NCBI GenBank assembly: GCA_023247595.1
Contig: JAHFGF010000025.1
Coordinates: forward strand, 1 to 13,025
Direction: 5' to 3'
DNA from: Candidatus Omnitrophota bacterium
GTDB taxonomy: Bacteria; Omnitrophota; Koll11; Zapsychrales; Fredricksoniimonadaceae
Length of the DNA: 13,025 nt
Position 1 is the stretch's first letter. Every line of letters begins with the position of its first letter. Below the pieces are notes generated by a model, which saw only the letters and a list, made by a program, of their open reading frames with translations, was not told the DNA's origin and ran no database searches. The position numbers were made by a program, and so were the translations under genes. This document shows positions 1 to 6,046 of the stretch, piece by piece.

Positions 1-1181
1 AGGCCGTCGGCGCTCATGCCAATAAAAAAATTTCTGACAAAGAATTAAAGGCCGTTGAAACCTGCGCGATTCCCGGTCCCGGTTCCTGCGGAGGGATGTA
101 TACGGCCAACACCATGGCCTCGGCAATTGAAGCCTTGGGATTGAGTTTACCCGATTCTTCTGCTCAGGCTGCTATCTCCAAGGAAAAAGAGCAAGATTGC
201 CAGAATGCGGGCAAAGCGGTTTTAAATTTGATTAAGAAAAATATTCGTCCGCTCGATATCATGACGAGAAAAGCGTTTGAAAATGCTATTACCGTTGTCA
301 TTGCTTTGGGCGGTTCAACCAATGCGGTTCTTCATTTGATTGCCATGGCGCATTCGGCCAATGTGAAATTAACGCTGGATGATTTTACAACCATCGGTAA
401 ACGCGTTCCGGTGTTGGCAGACCTTAAACCGTCCGGTCGTTTTATGATGGCGGAATTAGTGAAGATTGGCGGGATATTGCCGCTCATGAAAACACTTTTG
501 GATGCCGGTTTGCTGCACGGCGATTGTTTAACCGTGACTGGAAAAACGGTGAAGGAAAATTTAAAAGGGGTTAAGCCTTATCCTAAAAATCAGGAAATCA
601 TCCGTCCGCTGTCAAATCCCATAAAAAAGGAAAGCCACTTAGTTATCCTCTACGGAAATTTAGCGCCGGGCGGCGCTGTTGCCAAAATCAGCGGTAAAGA
701 AGGTTTGAGTTTTACGGGCAAGGCAAAAGTTTTTGAATCGGAAGAATCAGCGTTGAAGAAAATTCTGGACGGAACCATTGTCAAAGGCGACGTGATTGTT
801 ATTCGCTACGAAGGCCCCAAAGGCGGGCCGGGTATGAGAGAAATGCTTTCGCCCACATCAGCCATCATGGGCCGCGGATTAGGCAAGGATGTGGCTTTAA
901 TCACAGACGGCCGTTTTTCCGGCGGCAGCCACGGTTTTGTGGTCGGACACATTACGCCTGAAGCGTATACCGGCGGACTGCTTGCGATCGTTCGCGATGG
1001 GGATTCAATCACCATTGATGCCGAACGGCGTGAAATGAATTTGAACATTACGGAAGATCAAATCAAATCCCGTTTGGCAGCATGGAAAAAGCCCTCACCG
1101 CGTTATACCCGTGGCGTGCTGGCAAAGTATGCGAAGCAGGTCAGTTCGGCTTCGATGGGTGCGATTACGGATGGGAATTAG
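1..1181 (+). CDS. ilvD: Dihydroxy-acid dehydratase (IlvD), 5'-truncated by window edge
   Basis: IlvD dehydrates 2,3-dihydroxy-3-methylbutanoate (and the methylpentanoate homologue) to 2-keto acids in valine and isoleucine synthesis, in the cytosol. The frame is open from base 3 and gives 392 residues. Family members have roughly 550-610, so the N-terminal ~170 residues, including the first Fe-S cysteines, lie upstream. Visible motifs are [14 protein letters not shown], whose cysteine (fragment residue 29) is an Fe-S ligand; [39 protein letters not shown]; and [10 protein letters not shown], whose serine (fragment residue 306) matches the catalytic serine. The C-terminus GAITDGN is the normal IlvD ending, so the gene is intact at its 3' end. 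The TAG stop (1179-1181) lies 3 nt from the start of a heptad-repeat array. An internal ATG at 96 is not the true start because homology runs through it. Function is near certain. Confidence 0.97.
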   Translation, partial: AVGAHANKKISDKELKAVETCAIPGPGSCGGMYTANTMASAIEALGLSLPDSSAQAAISKEKEQDCQNAGKAVLNLIKKNIRPLDIMTRKAFENAITVVIALGGSTNAVLHLIAMAHSANVKLTLDDFTTIGKRVPVLADLKPSGRFMMAELVKIGGILPLMKTLLDAGLLHGDCLTVTGKTVKENLKGVKPYPKNQEIIRPLSNPIKKESHLVILYGNLAPGGAVAKISGKEGLSFTGKAKVFESEESALKKILDGTIVKGDVIVIRYEGPKGGPGMREMLSPTSAIMGRGLGKDVALITDGRFSGGSHGFVVGHITPEAYTGGLLAIVRDGDSITIDAERREMNLNITEDQIKSRLAAWKKPSPRYTRGVLAKYAKQVSSASMGAITDGN

Positions 1182-1184
1182 ATG

Positions 1185-1212
1185 TTGTTCGTTGCTCGTT
1201 GATCGTTGTTCG
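1185..1212 (+). repeat. Left heptad array, 4 x TTGNTCG
   Basis: Four uninterrupted 7-nt units read TTGTTCG, TTGCTCG, TTGATCG, TTGTTCG; only the fourth base varies. The array starts 4 nt after the ilvD stop codon. Units 1-2 are the exact reverse complement of units at 1618-1631. The third unit supplies a possible -35 hexamer for the four-helix-bundle gene. Confidence 0.85.
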
Positions 1213-1227
1213 TAGAATCAATATAAA
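1199..1227 (+). promoter_or_regulatory. Likely sigma70 promoter of the four-helix-bundle gene
   Basis: TTGATC (1199-1204) and TATAAA (1222-1227) are separated by exactly 17 nt. The predicted transcription start is near 1234, about 27 nt before the ATG at 1261. The -35 lies inside the heptad array, so the promoter would travel with the element. Based on consensus match only. Confidence 0.5.
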
Positions 1228-1229
1228 AG

Positions 1230-1259
1230 ATTCCCCCAGTCTTTTAAGAAAGGGGGAAT
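1230..1259 (+). promoter_or_regulatory. Hairpin sequestering the ribosome-binding site of the four-helix-bundle gene
   Basis: ATTCCCCC (1230-1237) pairs perfectly with GGGGGAAT (1252-1259): 8 bp, five of them G-C, with a 14-nt loop. The right arm contains the Shine-Dalgarno core (AAAGGGGG, 1249-1256) of the gene starting at 1261, so a folded message would hide it. The left arm straddles the predicted start of the local promoter (about 1234). Only longer transcripts entering from ilvD would carry the full stem. Confidence 0.6.
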
Positions 1260-1260
1260 T

Positions 1261-1614
1261 ATGAAGATTCAAAGTTTTCGAGAATTGAATATTTGGCAGT
1301 TGGGAAAACAAATCGTTCTGAACGTTTATGATGTTTCGAAGGATTTTCCGTTGTCAGAACGATTTGGATTAGTGACACAAATGCAAAGAGCTGCTGTTTC
1401 AATTCCATCAAATATCGCGGAAGGGTTCAATAGGTTTCAGAATAAGGAATACAGACGATTTTTATATATTACGTTAGGTTCATGTGCAGAGTTGGAAACT
1501 CAGGTTGAGATTAGTTTCGATTTAAAATATATCACTGAGGAGAAGCGGAATTGTTTGATCGATCAAATCGATCACGAGTCGAGAATGATAACAAATTTAA
1601 TTAAACGACTGTGA
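1261..1614 (+). CDS. Four-helix-bundle protein, 23S rRNA intervening-sequence protein (bIVP/Avd-like) family
   Basis: This 117-residue protein matches the four-helix-bundle/S23 family by its hallmark segment RAAVSIPSNIAEGFNR (about residues 43-58), followed by YRRFLYITLGSCAELETQVEIS (about 64-85). Length is typical for the family. Members occur as ORFs inside 23S rRNA intervening sequences, and a relative (Avd) is the accessory protein of diversity-generating retroelements. They form basic oligomeric helical bundles that bind nucleic acid in the Avd case. No reverse transcriptase, template repeat or rRNA is nearby, so neither of those roles is supported. The ATG at 1261 has a strong Shine-Dalgarno (AAAGGGGG) 4 nt upstream, masked by a hairpin. 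Inverted heptad arrays lie on both sides. The stop at 1612-1614 is 36 nt before the aroC ATG. Family assignment is firm; the molecular function is unknown. Confidence 0.9.
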   Translation: MKIQSFRELNIWQLGKQIVLNVYDVSKDFPLSERFGLVTQMQRAAVSIPSNIAEGFNRFQNKEYRRFLYITLGSCAELETQVEISFDLKYITEEKRNCLIDQIDHESRMITNLIKRL

Positions 1615-1617
1615 TTG

Positions 1618-1645
1618 CGAGCAACGAACAACGATTCCCGAACAA
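1618..1645 (-). repeat. Right heptad array, inverted relative to the left one
   Basis: On the + strand the units are CGAGCAA, CGAACAA, CGATTCC (degenerate), CGAACAA, which are reverse complements of the left-array units except the third. Positions 1618-1632 match 1184-1198 perfectly in inverted orientation. The array begins 3 nt after the four-helix-bundle stop codon and ends just before the aroC ATG. Confidence 0.85.
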
Positions 1646-1650
1646 CGCTT

Positions 1651-2718
1651 ATGGCAGGAAATACATTCGGAGAACTATTTAAAGTCACAACTTTCGGCGA
1701 AAGCCATGGGCCAGCCATTGGTCTGATTATCGACGGTGTCCCGGCACAATTGCCATTAACTGAAGCGGATATTCAGGTTGATCTTGACCGTCGTCGTCCC
1801 GGTCAGAGCAAAATCACAACCCAGCGCAAAGAATCAGATACGGTTGAAATTTTATCCGGTGTTTTTGAAGGCAAGACCACGGGAACGCCTCTCGCCATGC
1901 TTATCCGCAATGAAGATCAGCGCTCCAAAGATTACAGCAATATTAAAGATGTCTTTCGTCCCGGCCACGCTGATTTTACTTATTTAGCTAAATATGGATT
2001 TCGTGATTACCGCGGGGGCGGCCGTTCATCCGGTCGTGAAACAGCCTGCCGAGTAGCAGCCGGAGCAGTTGCTAAAAAGATTTTGAATAAACATAAAGTT
2101 TCAATCACGGCTTATACGCTGGCTGTCGGGGATATTTACGCACAAAAAATTGATTACTCAGCTATTGAAAAAAATTTAGTTCGCGCGCCTGATTTGGGTG
2201 CGGCCGAAAAAATGATTCGTTTAATTGAAGAAGTACGTAAGGATGGCGATTCCATCGGCGGCATTATTGAAGCGGTTGTCAATAAATGCCCGGCGGGATT
2301 GGGTGATCCGGCCTTTGATAAATTAAACGCTCGATTAGCAGCGGCTTTAATGTCTATCGCAACCGTCAAAGGCATTGAATTTGGCGTTGGCTTTAAAGCG
2401 GCGCGCATGCGCGGGTCCGAAAATAATGATGTCTTTGCCGTCAAAAGCGGGAAAGTTTCCACCAAAACAAATCATTCCGGAGGGATATTAGGCGGCATTT
2501 CTTCTGGTGAACCGATTGTCTTACGCCTTGCACTTAAACCTCCGTCTTCCATTGCCAAAATCCAGAAATCAATCACAACGGATTTAAAAGAAACTGAAAT
2601 TCAAGTAAAAGGCAGGCATGACCCGTGCCTGTGTCCTCGAGTAGTTCCTGTTGTTGAAGCCATGATTGCGTTGACGTTGGTCGATTGTCTGATGATTCAA
2701 AAATCAAACGAAATCTAA
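1651..2718 (+). CDS. aroC: Chorismate synthase (AroC)
   Basis: AroC converts 5-enolpyruvylshikimate-3-phosphate to chorismate, the last common step to aromatic amino acids, using reduced FMN in the cytosol. Starting at ATG 1651 the protein has 355 residues, the usual family size. Signatures seen: FGESHG with the active-site histidine at residue 19, DRRRPGQS, FRPGHAD, DYRGGGRSSGRETA (FMN/substrate site) and GRHDPCLCPR with the second conserved histidine at residue 323. The frame is open further upstream to a TTG at 1615, but the 12 extra residues are translated heptad repeat, so ATG 1651, which begins the conserved N-terminus (MAGNTFGELFKVTTFGESHG), is preferred. No Shine-Dalgarno precedes it: the region is the right repeat array. 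Translation may rely on coupling to the upstream gene (stop 36 nt away). The function is certain; the start is likely. Confidence 0.96.
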   Translation: MAGNTFGELFKVTTFGESHGPAIGLIIDGVPAQLPLTEADIQVDLDRRRPGQSKITTQRKESDTVEILSGVFEGKTTGTPLAMLIRNEDQRSKDYSNIKDVFRPGHADFTYLAKYGFRDYRGGGRSSGRETACRVAAGAVAKKILNKHKVSITAYTLAVGDIYAQKIDYSAIEKNLVRAPDLGAAEKMIRLIEEVRKDGDSIGGIIEAVVNKCPAGLGDPAFDKLNARLAAALMSIATVKGIEFGVGFKAARMRGSENNDVFAVKSGKVSTKTNHSGGILGGISSGEPIVLRLALKPPSSIAKIQKSITTDLKETEIQVKGRHDPCLCPRVVPVVEAMIALTLVDCLMIQKSNEI

Positions 2719-2721
2719 ATT

Positions 2722-2750
2722 GTAGGGGAGGGGTTTAAACCCGCCCCTAC
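2722..2750. repeat. GC-rich imperfect palindrome (REP/MITE-like) between aroC and the SDR gene
   Basis: The 29-nt block GTAGGGG...CCCCTAC pairs 7 bp at its ends and has a perfect 12-nt centre, GGGTTTAAACCC (2731-2742). An A/G mismatch and one extra G separate the two parts. It starts 4 nt after the aroC stop and ends 8 nt before the SDR ATG. It lacks a following T-run, so it is a poor intrinsic terminator in the + direction. Blocks of this form look like dispersed intergenic palindromes, but no second copy is present in this window. Confidence 0.7.
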
Positions 2751-2757
2751 CGCATTT

Positions 2758-3621
2758 ATGTCAAACGCCCCTCCCAAAATAGTCCTTATCACAGGAACAT
2801 CCAGCGGTTTTGGATTTTTAACAGCTGTTTATTTAGCTTCAAAGGGGCATGTCGTTTATGCCACGATGAGGGATATCCGTAAAAAAGATTTTTTGGTTTC
2901 TGAAGTTAAAAAAAACGGACAGGAAATTAGAGTTCTGCCCTTAGATGTGACGAAGCCTGAAAGTATTGCTGAAGTTATAAAAGTCATTGCCTCTGAGAAA
3001 GGATATTTGGACGCTGTTGTCAATAACGCGGGTTATGGCATCGGCGGATTTTTTGAGGATTTAACGGATGAGGAAATCCGTCAACAAATGGAAGTTAATT
3101 TTTTCGGTGTGCAAAATGTGACGCGGGAGGTTATTGCGTTGATGCGTTCCCGTCGTAAGGGAAAAATTATTAATATCTCAAGCATTGCCGGTTTGAATGC
3201 CAGTCCCTGTTTCGGCGCATACAATGCGAGTAAATGGGCGCTGGAAGGATTTTCCGAAAGTCTGCACCATGAATTAAAATTGTTTGGTATTCATGTCTGT
3301 TTAATTGAGCCGGGGACGTATCGCACAAAGATTTTTTTTGATAATGCCAAATACGCGAAAAATTTTGACAATCCCGGCAGTCCTTATTATGACATGAGCC
3401 AGCATCTGAAAAAAATGGTGCTTGAATATGTTAAGAAAACCGATAAAGATCCGTTACGCGTTGCTTGTATGGTGGAAAAATTAATTAACCAGCCCAACCC
3501 TGCGTTAAGAAATTTTCCGGATATTGAAACGCGGTTTTTATTAGCAATGCGGCGGATATTGCCGTTTCGATTATATTCCGGCATAATGCAGCGCGTCTTG
3601 TATAAAGACAAAATCATCTGA
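2758..3621 (+). CDS. Short-chain dehydrogenase/reductase (classical SDR)
   Basis: This 287-residue cytosolic oxidoreductase has a complete classical SDR core. It shows the nucleotide-binding motif TGTSSGFG (12-19), the adenine-site LDV (62-64), NNAG (89-92) and the catalytic tetrad N114, S142, Y155, K159 (YNASK), followed by PG at 185-186. The arginine after the second strand (ATMRD, R38) suggests NADP(H) over NAD(H). The C-terminal ~100 residues are of the type seen in retinol/17-beta-hydroxysteroid-like SDRs; the substrate cannot be read from sequence. The ATG at 2758 lies directly after a palindrome and has no clear Shine-Dalgarno (CCGCATTT precedes it). The next conserved residues begin at K7, so the start cannot be far off. 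Its stop codon overlaps the Shine-Dalgarno of the ferredoxin gene, so the two are probably co-translated. Confidence 0.93.
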   Translation: MSNAPPKIVLITGTSSGFGFLTAVYLASKGHVVYATMRDIRKKDFLVSEVKKNGQEIRVLPLDVTKPESIAEVIKVIASEKGYLDAVVNNAGYGIGGFFEDLTDEEIRQQMEVNFFGVQNVTREVIALMRSRRKGKIINISSIAGLNASPCFGAYNASKWALEGFSESLHHELKLFGIHVCLIEPGTYRTKIFFDNAKYAKNFDNPGSPYYDMSQHLKKMVLEYVKKTDKDPLRVACMVEKLINQPNPALRNFPDIETRFLLAMRRILPFRLYSGIMQRVLYKDKII

Positions 3622-3631
3622 AAGGAATCCT

Positions 3632-3925
3632 ATGGAATCAGTATCAATGCCATATAAACGCCAAATTTTTGTATGCACGAATAATGCCAATGGAGAAAAA
3701 CAAAGCTGCGGCGACCATAAGGGCGAAGAGGTTTTTCGTCAATTGCGCGAAATCGCCAAATCGCGGAAATTGCATCCATCTATTAGAGTAGCCCAAGCCA
3801 AATGCCTTGGTCAATGCAGTACCGGCGTTAATATCATGATTTATCCTGAAAATATCTGGTTAAATCATGTTCAACTTACGGATGTTTCTCAAATTGCCGA
3901 TCAATATATCCAGCCTGAACGATAA
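3632..3925 (+). CDS. Thioredoxin-like [2Fe-2S] ferredoxin
   Basis: This 97-residue cytosolic protein has the four-cysteine pattern of thioredoxin-fold [2Fe-2S] ferredoxins: C15 (FVCTN), C26 (QSCGDHKG), C58 and C62 (KCLGQCSTG). It belongs to the group that includes Aquifex-type ferredoxin and the NuoE-like domain and should carry single electrons. Length is normal for the family. The Shine-Dalgarno AAAGGA (3621-3626) begins on the last base of the SDR stop, 5 nt before ATG 3632; a second ATG at codon 6 (3647) is possible but less well placed. Tight spacing to the SDR gene suggests co-expression, and perhaps a shared redox process, but the partner is unknown. No terminator is visible after it. 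Confidence 0.92.
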   Translation: MESVSMPYKRQIFVCTNNANGEKQSCGDHKGEEVFRQLREIAKSRKLHPSIRVAQAKCLGQCSTGVNIMIYPENIWLNHVQLTDVSQIADQYIQPER

Positions 3926-3963
3926 AATCTTCTAATTAGCCCAAAAAATATCCTTCGCGTTTA

Positions 3964-3992
3964 TTGCTTTTTGCATATGCGCCGTCTATACT
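3964..3992 (+). promoter_or_regulatory. Sigma70 promoter of the acyl-CoA dehydrogenase gene
   Basis: TTGCTT (3964-3969) and TATACT (3987-3992) have an ideal 17-nt spacer. The predicted start is near 3999, giving a leader of roughly 105 nt before ATG 4105. This is the longest gene-free gap in the window (3926-4104, 179 nt), consistent with a regulated promoter. Confidence 0.6.
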
Positions 3993-4064
3993 TGATACGG
4001 AATGCCGTAAGTATATCAATTTAAGGTAATTCCGAAAAAAGTATCACCCTGTTTCGTTATTCCG
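3992..4064 (+). promoter_or_regulatory. Inverted repeats and three CGGAAT boxes in the acyl-CoA dehydrogenase leader
   Basis: TACGG-AATG-CCGTA (3996-4009) is a perfect 5-bp hairpin at the predicted transcription start, flanked by TTGATA (3993-3998) and TATCAA (4014-4019). CGGAAT at 3998-4003 recurs inverted as ATTCCG at 4029-4034 and 4059-4064, at 31- and 30-nt steps, about three helical turns. These may be repressor operators or alternative RNA pairings. No known operator was recognised. Confidence 0.35.
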
Positions 4065-4104
4065 CATTAATAGTTCATATCTAAATTCGAAAAGGGGTGT
4101 TTTG

Positions 4105-5955
4105 ATGAGTATGTTTGATAAGAATATTAGTGAAGAAAAACGCAAGTCCCTGGAATTCGCAGAAGACGCCCGCGAACAGGAGTGGAAGCATCCAAGTTTT
4201 GCTCTCAAACTATTTCACGGCGCAGTCGATTTTAACCTCATCCATCCTTTCCCTCAGCAAACCGAAGAAGAAAAGAAAATTGGCGATGAATATCTTCCGA
4301 GAATGGAAAAATTTCTACGGGAGAAACTTGATCCCAATGAAGTAGACCGCACGTATCAAATTTCCAAAGAAGTCATGGACGGCTTAGGCAAGCTCGGCGC
4401 TTTTGCAATTAAAATTCCTCAGACCTATGGGGGATTGGGTTTTAGCCAGGTTAATTATAACCGCGTCATGCATATGATTTCCAGCTACTGCGGTTCAACC
4501 GCGGTTCTGCTTTCCGCTCATCAAAGCATTGGTGTTCCTCAGCCGCTTAAGCTGTTTGGTACAGAAGAACAGAAGAAGAAATTTCTTCCGATGTTTGCCG
4601 AAGGAAAAGTGTCGGCCTTTGCGTTAACAGAGCCGACTGTAGGGTCTGATCCTCGGCAGATGAAAACAACGGCAGTGCCGACTGAAGATGGCAAACATTT
4701 CATCATTAATGGTGAAAAGCTGTGGTGCACCAACGGCGTCATCGCTGATGTTTTAGTTGTTATGGCTGTGACTCCGTCAAAAATTATTAAAGGCAAGGAA
4801 ATCAAACAGATAACCGCGTTTATTGTTGAAACCAAGACTCCTGGTTTTGAAATTGCCCACCGTTGTTCATTCATGGGACTGCATGGTATTCAAAATGGGT
4901 TGCTGCGGTTTAAGAATGTTAAAGTTCCCCGAGAAAATATTATTTTAGGTGAAGGCGAAGGTTTAAAGCTGGCCCTCATGACTTTAAACACGGGACGTTT
5001 GACGCTTCCGGCTGCATCCACCGGTATTGGTAAATGGTGTCTGCATGTGGCCCGCAGCTGGTCGAGTGAACGCCAGCAGTGGGGTTCTGTGATTGGTGAG
5101 CATGAAGCGGTTGCTCTCAAACTGAGTTACATTGCCGGACATACCTTTGCCATGGATGCGGTGACATGGCTGACCTCTTTTATGGCGGATGATAAACATA
5201 GCGACATCCGAATTGAAGCGGCCATTGCGAAATATTTTTGCACGTTACATTCCTGGAAGATTGTTGATGAAACTCTGCAAATCCGCGGCGGGCAGGGTTA
5301 TGAGTCATCCGATTCTCTTAAGGCGCGCGGGGTTCATAGCTGGGCTGTTGAGCGCGTCATGCGCGATGTCCGTATTAATCTCATCATTGAGGGAACCAGT
5401 GAAATTATGCATCTGTTTATTGCGCGTGAAGCCCTGGATCCGCATTTGGGACGTATGAAACCGTTATTGAGTCCGAAGGTTTCTGTTGGTGCGAAAATAG
5501 CCGCAGCTTTTAAGATGATGGCGTATTATGCCGTGTGGTATCCGAAATTATGGTTTCCGTCTGTTTCTTCGGATGGCCAGGACCTTCCGGAGCCGCTCAA
5601 TCAGCATATGGAATATGTTAAAGGTGCCAGCAAAAAACTTGCCCGGTATATATTTCATAAAATGGCGGTTTATCAGCAGAAACTGGAAGCAAAGCAAAGT
5701 ATTCTTAATCGTGTTGTTTGTATTGGAACCGACTTGTTTGCAATCTCGGCGACCTGTGCGTATGCGGGGATGTTGGCCAAAAAAGGACAAGCTAATGCTG
5801 TTGATTTGGCCGATGCCTTTTGTCTGGATGCCCGCAGCCGCATTGAAATTATTTTTAGGGAAGGGATGAGCAATCACGATGCCAGTCATTTGAAACTATC
5901 TAAAAAGATTTTGGCTAAAGAATTTGAGTGGATGGAAAATGAGATCATTAAATAA
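4105..5955 (+). CDS. Acyl-CoA dehydrogenase, long VLCAD/ACAD9-like form
   Basis: This 616-residue flavoprotein should perform the FAD-dependent alpha,beta-dehydrogenation of acyl-CoA that starts beta-oxidation. The core shows the FAD/substrate signature FALTEPTVGSDP (about 172-183), INGEKLWCTNG (about 201-211), IRGGQGY (393-399) and IIEGTSEI, whose glutamate (residue 429) sits where the catalytic base lies in MCAD/VLCAD. About 170 residues follow the core, the layout of very-long-chain enzymes, which use this tail for dimer and membrane contact. The chosen ATG 4105 is preceded by AAAGGGG (4091-4097) at 7 nt; TTG 4102 is too close to it and ATG 4111 is a weaker choice. It stands alone with its own promoter and no other beta-oxidation gene nearby, so the electron acceptor (ETF or other) and chain length preference are unknown. 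Confidence 0.93.
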   Translation: MSMFDKNISEEKRKSLEFAEDAREQEWKHPSFALKLFHGAVDFNLIHPFPQQTEEEKKIGDEYLPRMEKFLREKLDPNEVDRTYQISKEVMDGLGKLGAFAIKIPQTYGGLGFSQVNYNRVMHMISSYCGSTAVLLSAHQSIGVPQPLKLFGTEEQKKKFLPMFAEGKVSAFALTEPTVGSDPRQMKTTAVPTEDGKHFIINGEKLWCTNGVIADVLVVMAVTPSKIIKGKEIKQITAFIVETKTPGFEIAHRCSFMGLHGIQNGLLRFKNVKVPRENIILGEGEGLKLALMTLNTGRLTLPAASTGIGKWCLHVARSWSSERQQWGSVIGEHEAVALKLSYIAGHTFAMDAVTWLTSFMADDKHSDIRIEAAIAKYFCTLHSWKIVDETLQIRGGQGYESSDSLKARGVHSWAVERVMRDVRINLIIEGTSEIMHLFIAREALDPHLGRMKPLLSPKVSVGAKIAAAFKMMAYYAVWYPKLWFPSVSSDGQDLPEPLNQHMEYVKGASKKLARYIFHKMAVYQQKLEAKQSILNRVVCIGTDLFAISATCAYAGMLAKKGQANAVDLADAFCLDARSRIEIIFREGMSNHDASHLKLSKKILAKEFEWMENEIIK

Positions 5956-5992
5956 AAACATAAAGATTACAAAGTCACGCCTAAACAGGTTT

Positions 5993-6046
5993 ATGGTTTC
6001 TGCAACGGTGTGTGTTTGTGCATGCGAACTGAGTAAACGCCTATGA
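5993..6046 (+). CDS. Possible 17-residue leader peptide overlapping the patatin gene
   Basis: ATG 5993 opens a short frame encoding MVSATVCVCACELSKRL, with three cysteines in five residues, ending in TGA 6044-6046. The stop overlaps the downstream ATG 6043 in the ATGA arrangement typical of translational coupling. The downstream gene has only a weak Shine-Dalgarno of its own. A weak CAGG precedes the leader ATG. This could be chance in an 87-nt gap. Confidence 0.25.
   Translation: MVSATVCVCACELSKRL

Larger units (their letters stand above)
1184..1647 (+). mobile_element. Candidate compact IVS-like element: four-helix-bundle gene between inverted heptad arrays
   Basis: Seen: a perfect 15-nt inverted repeat (GTTGTTCGTTGCTCG at 1184-1198, its reverse complement at 1618-1632) brackets one 117-codon gene of the 23S-rRNA intervening-sequence protein family. 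Each copy is part of a longer array of 7-nt units. The unit fills the ilvD-aroC gap almost completely: 2 nt separate it from the ilvD stop and 3 nt from the aroC ATG. Known: intervening sequences in bacterial 23S rRNA genes (Leptospira, Coxiella and others) carry genes of this family and have complementary ends that fold into a stem. Inferred: this is a free-standing intergenic relative that moved, or once moved, as a cassette. No transposase, target-site duplication or 23S rRNA sequence is visible, so mobility is unproven. It could also be an old, fixed gene with repeats that expanded around it. Confidence 0.5.

Noticed and set aside
1185..1212. Short regularly repeated units suggestive of a CRISPR array
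   Set aside because: Units are 7 nt and directly adjacent, with no spacers and no cas gene nearby.
1261..1614. Avd-type protein of a diversity-generating retroelement
   Set aside because: No reverse transcriptase, template repeat or variable repeat is present; neighbours are amino-acid biosynthesis genes.
1182..1650. 23S rRNA fragment around the intervening-sequence-type gene
   Set aside because: The flanking sequence is ilvD and aroC coding sequence; no rRNA sequence is recognisable.
1615..1650. TTG start giving AroC a 12-residue N-terminal extension
   Set aside because: The extension is translated heptad repeat; the conserved AroC N-terminus begins at ATG 1651. Kept only as a possible reinitiation site.
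2154..2465. Open frame of 103 codons on the minus strand inside aroC
   Set aside because: It lies wholly opposite a strongly conserved gene, has no recognisable motif and no Shine-Dalgarno; same for minus-strand frames at 806-1048, 4539-4874 and 5548-5889.
2722..2750. Intrinsic terminator after aroC
   Set aside because: The stem is good but no T-run follows on the + strand.
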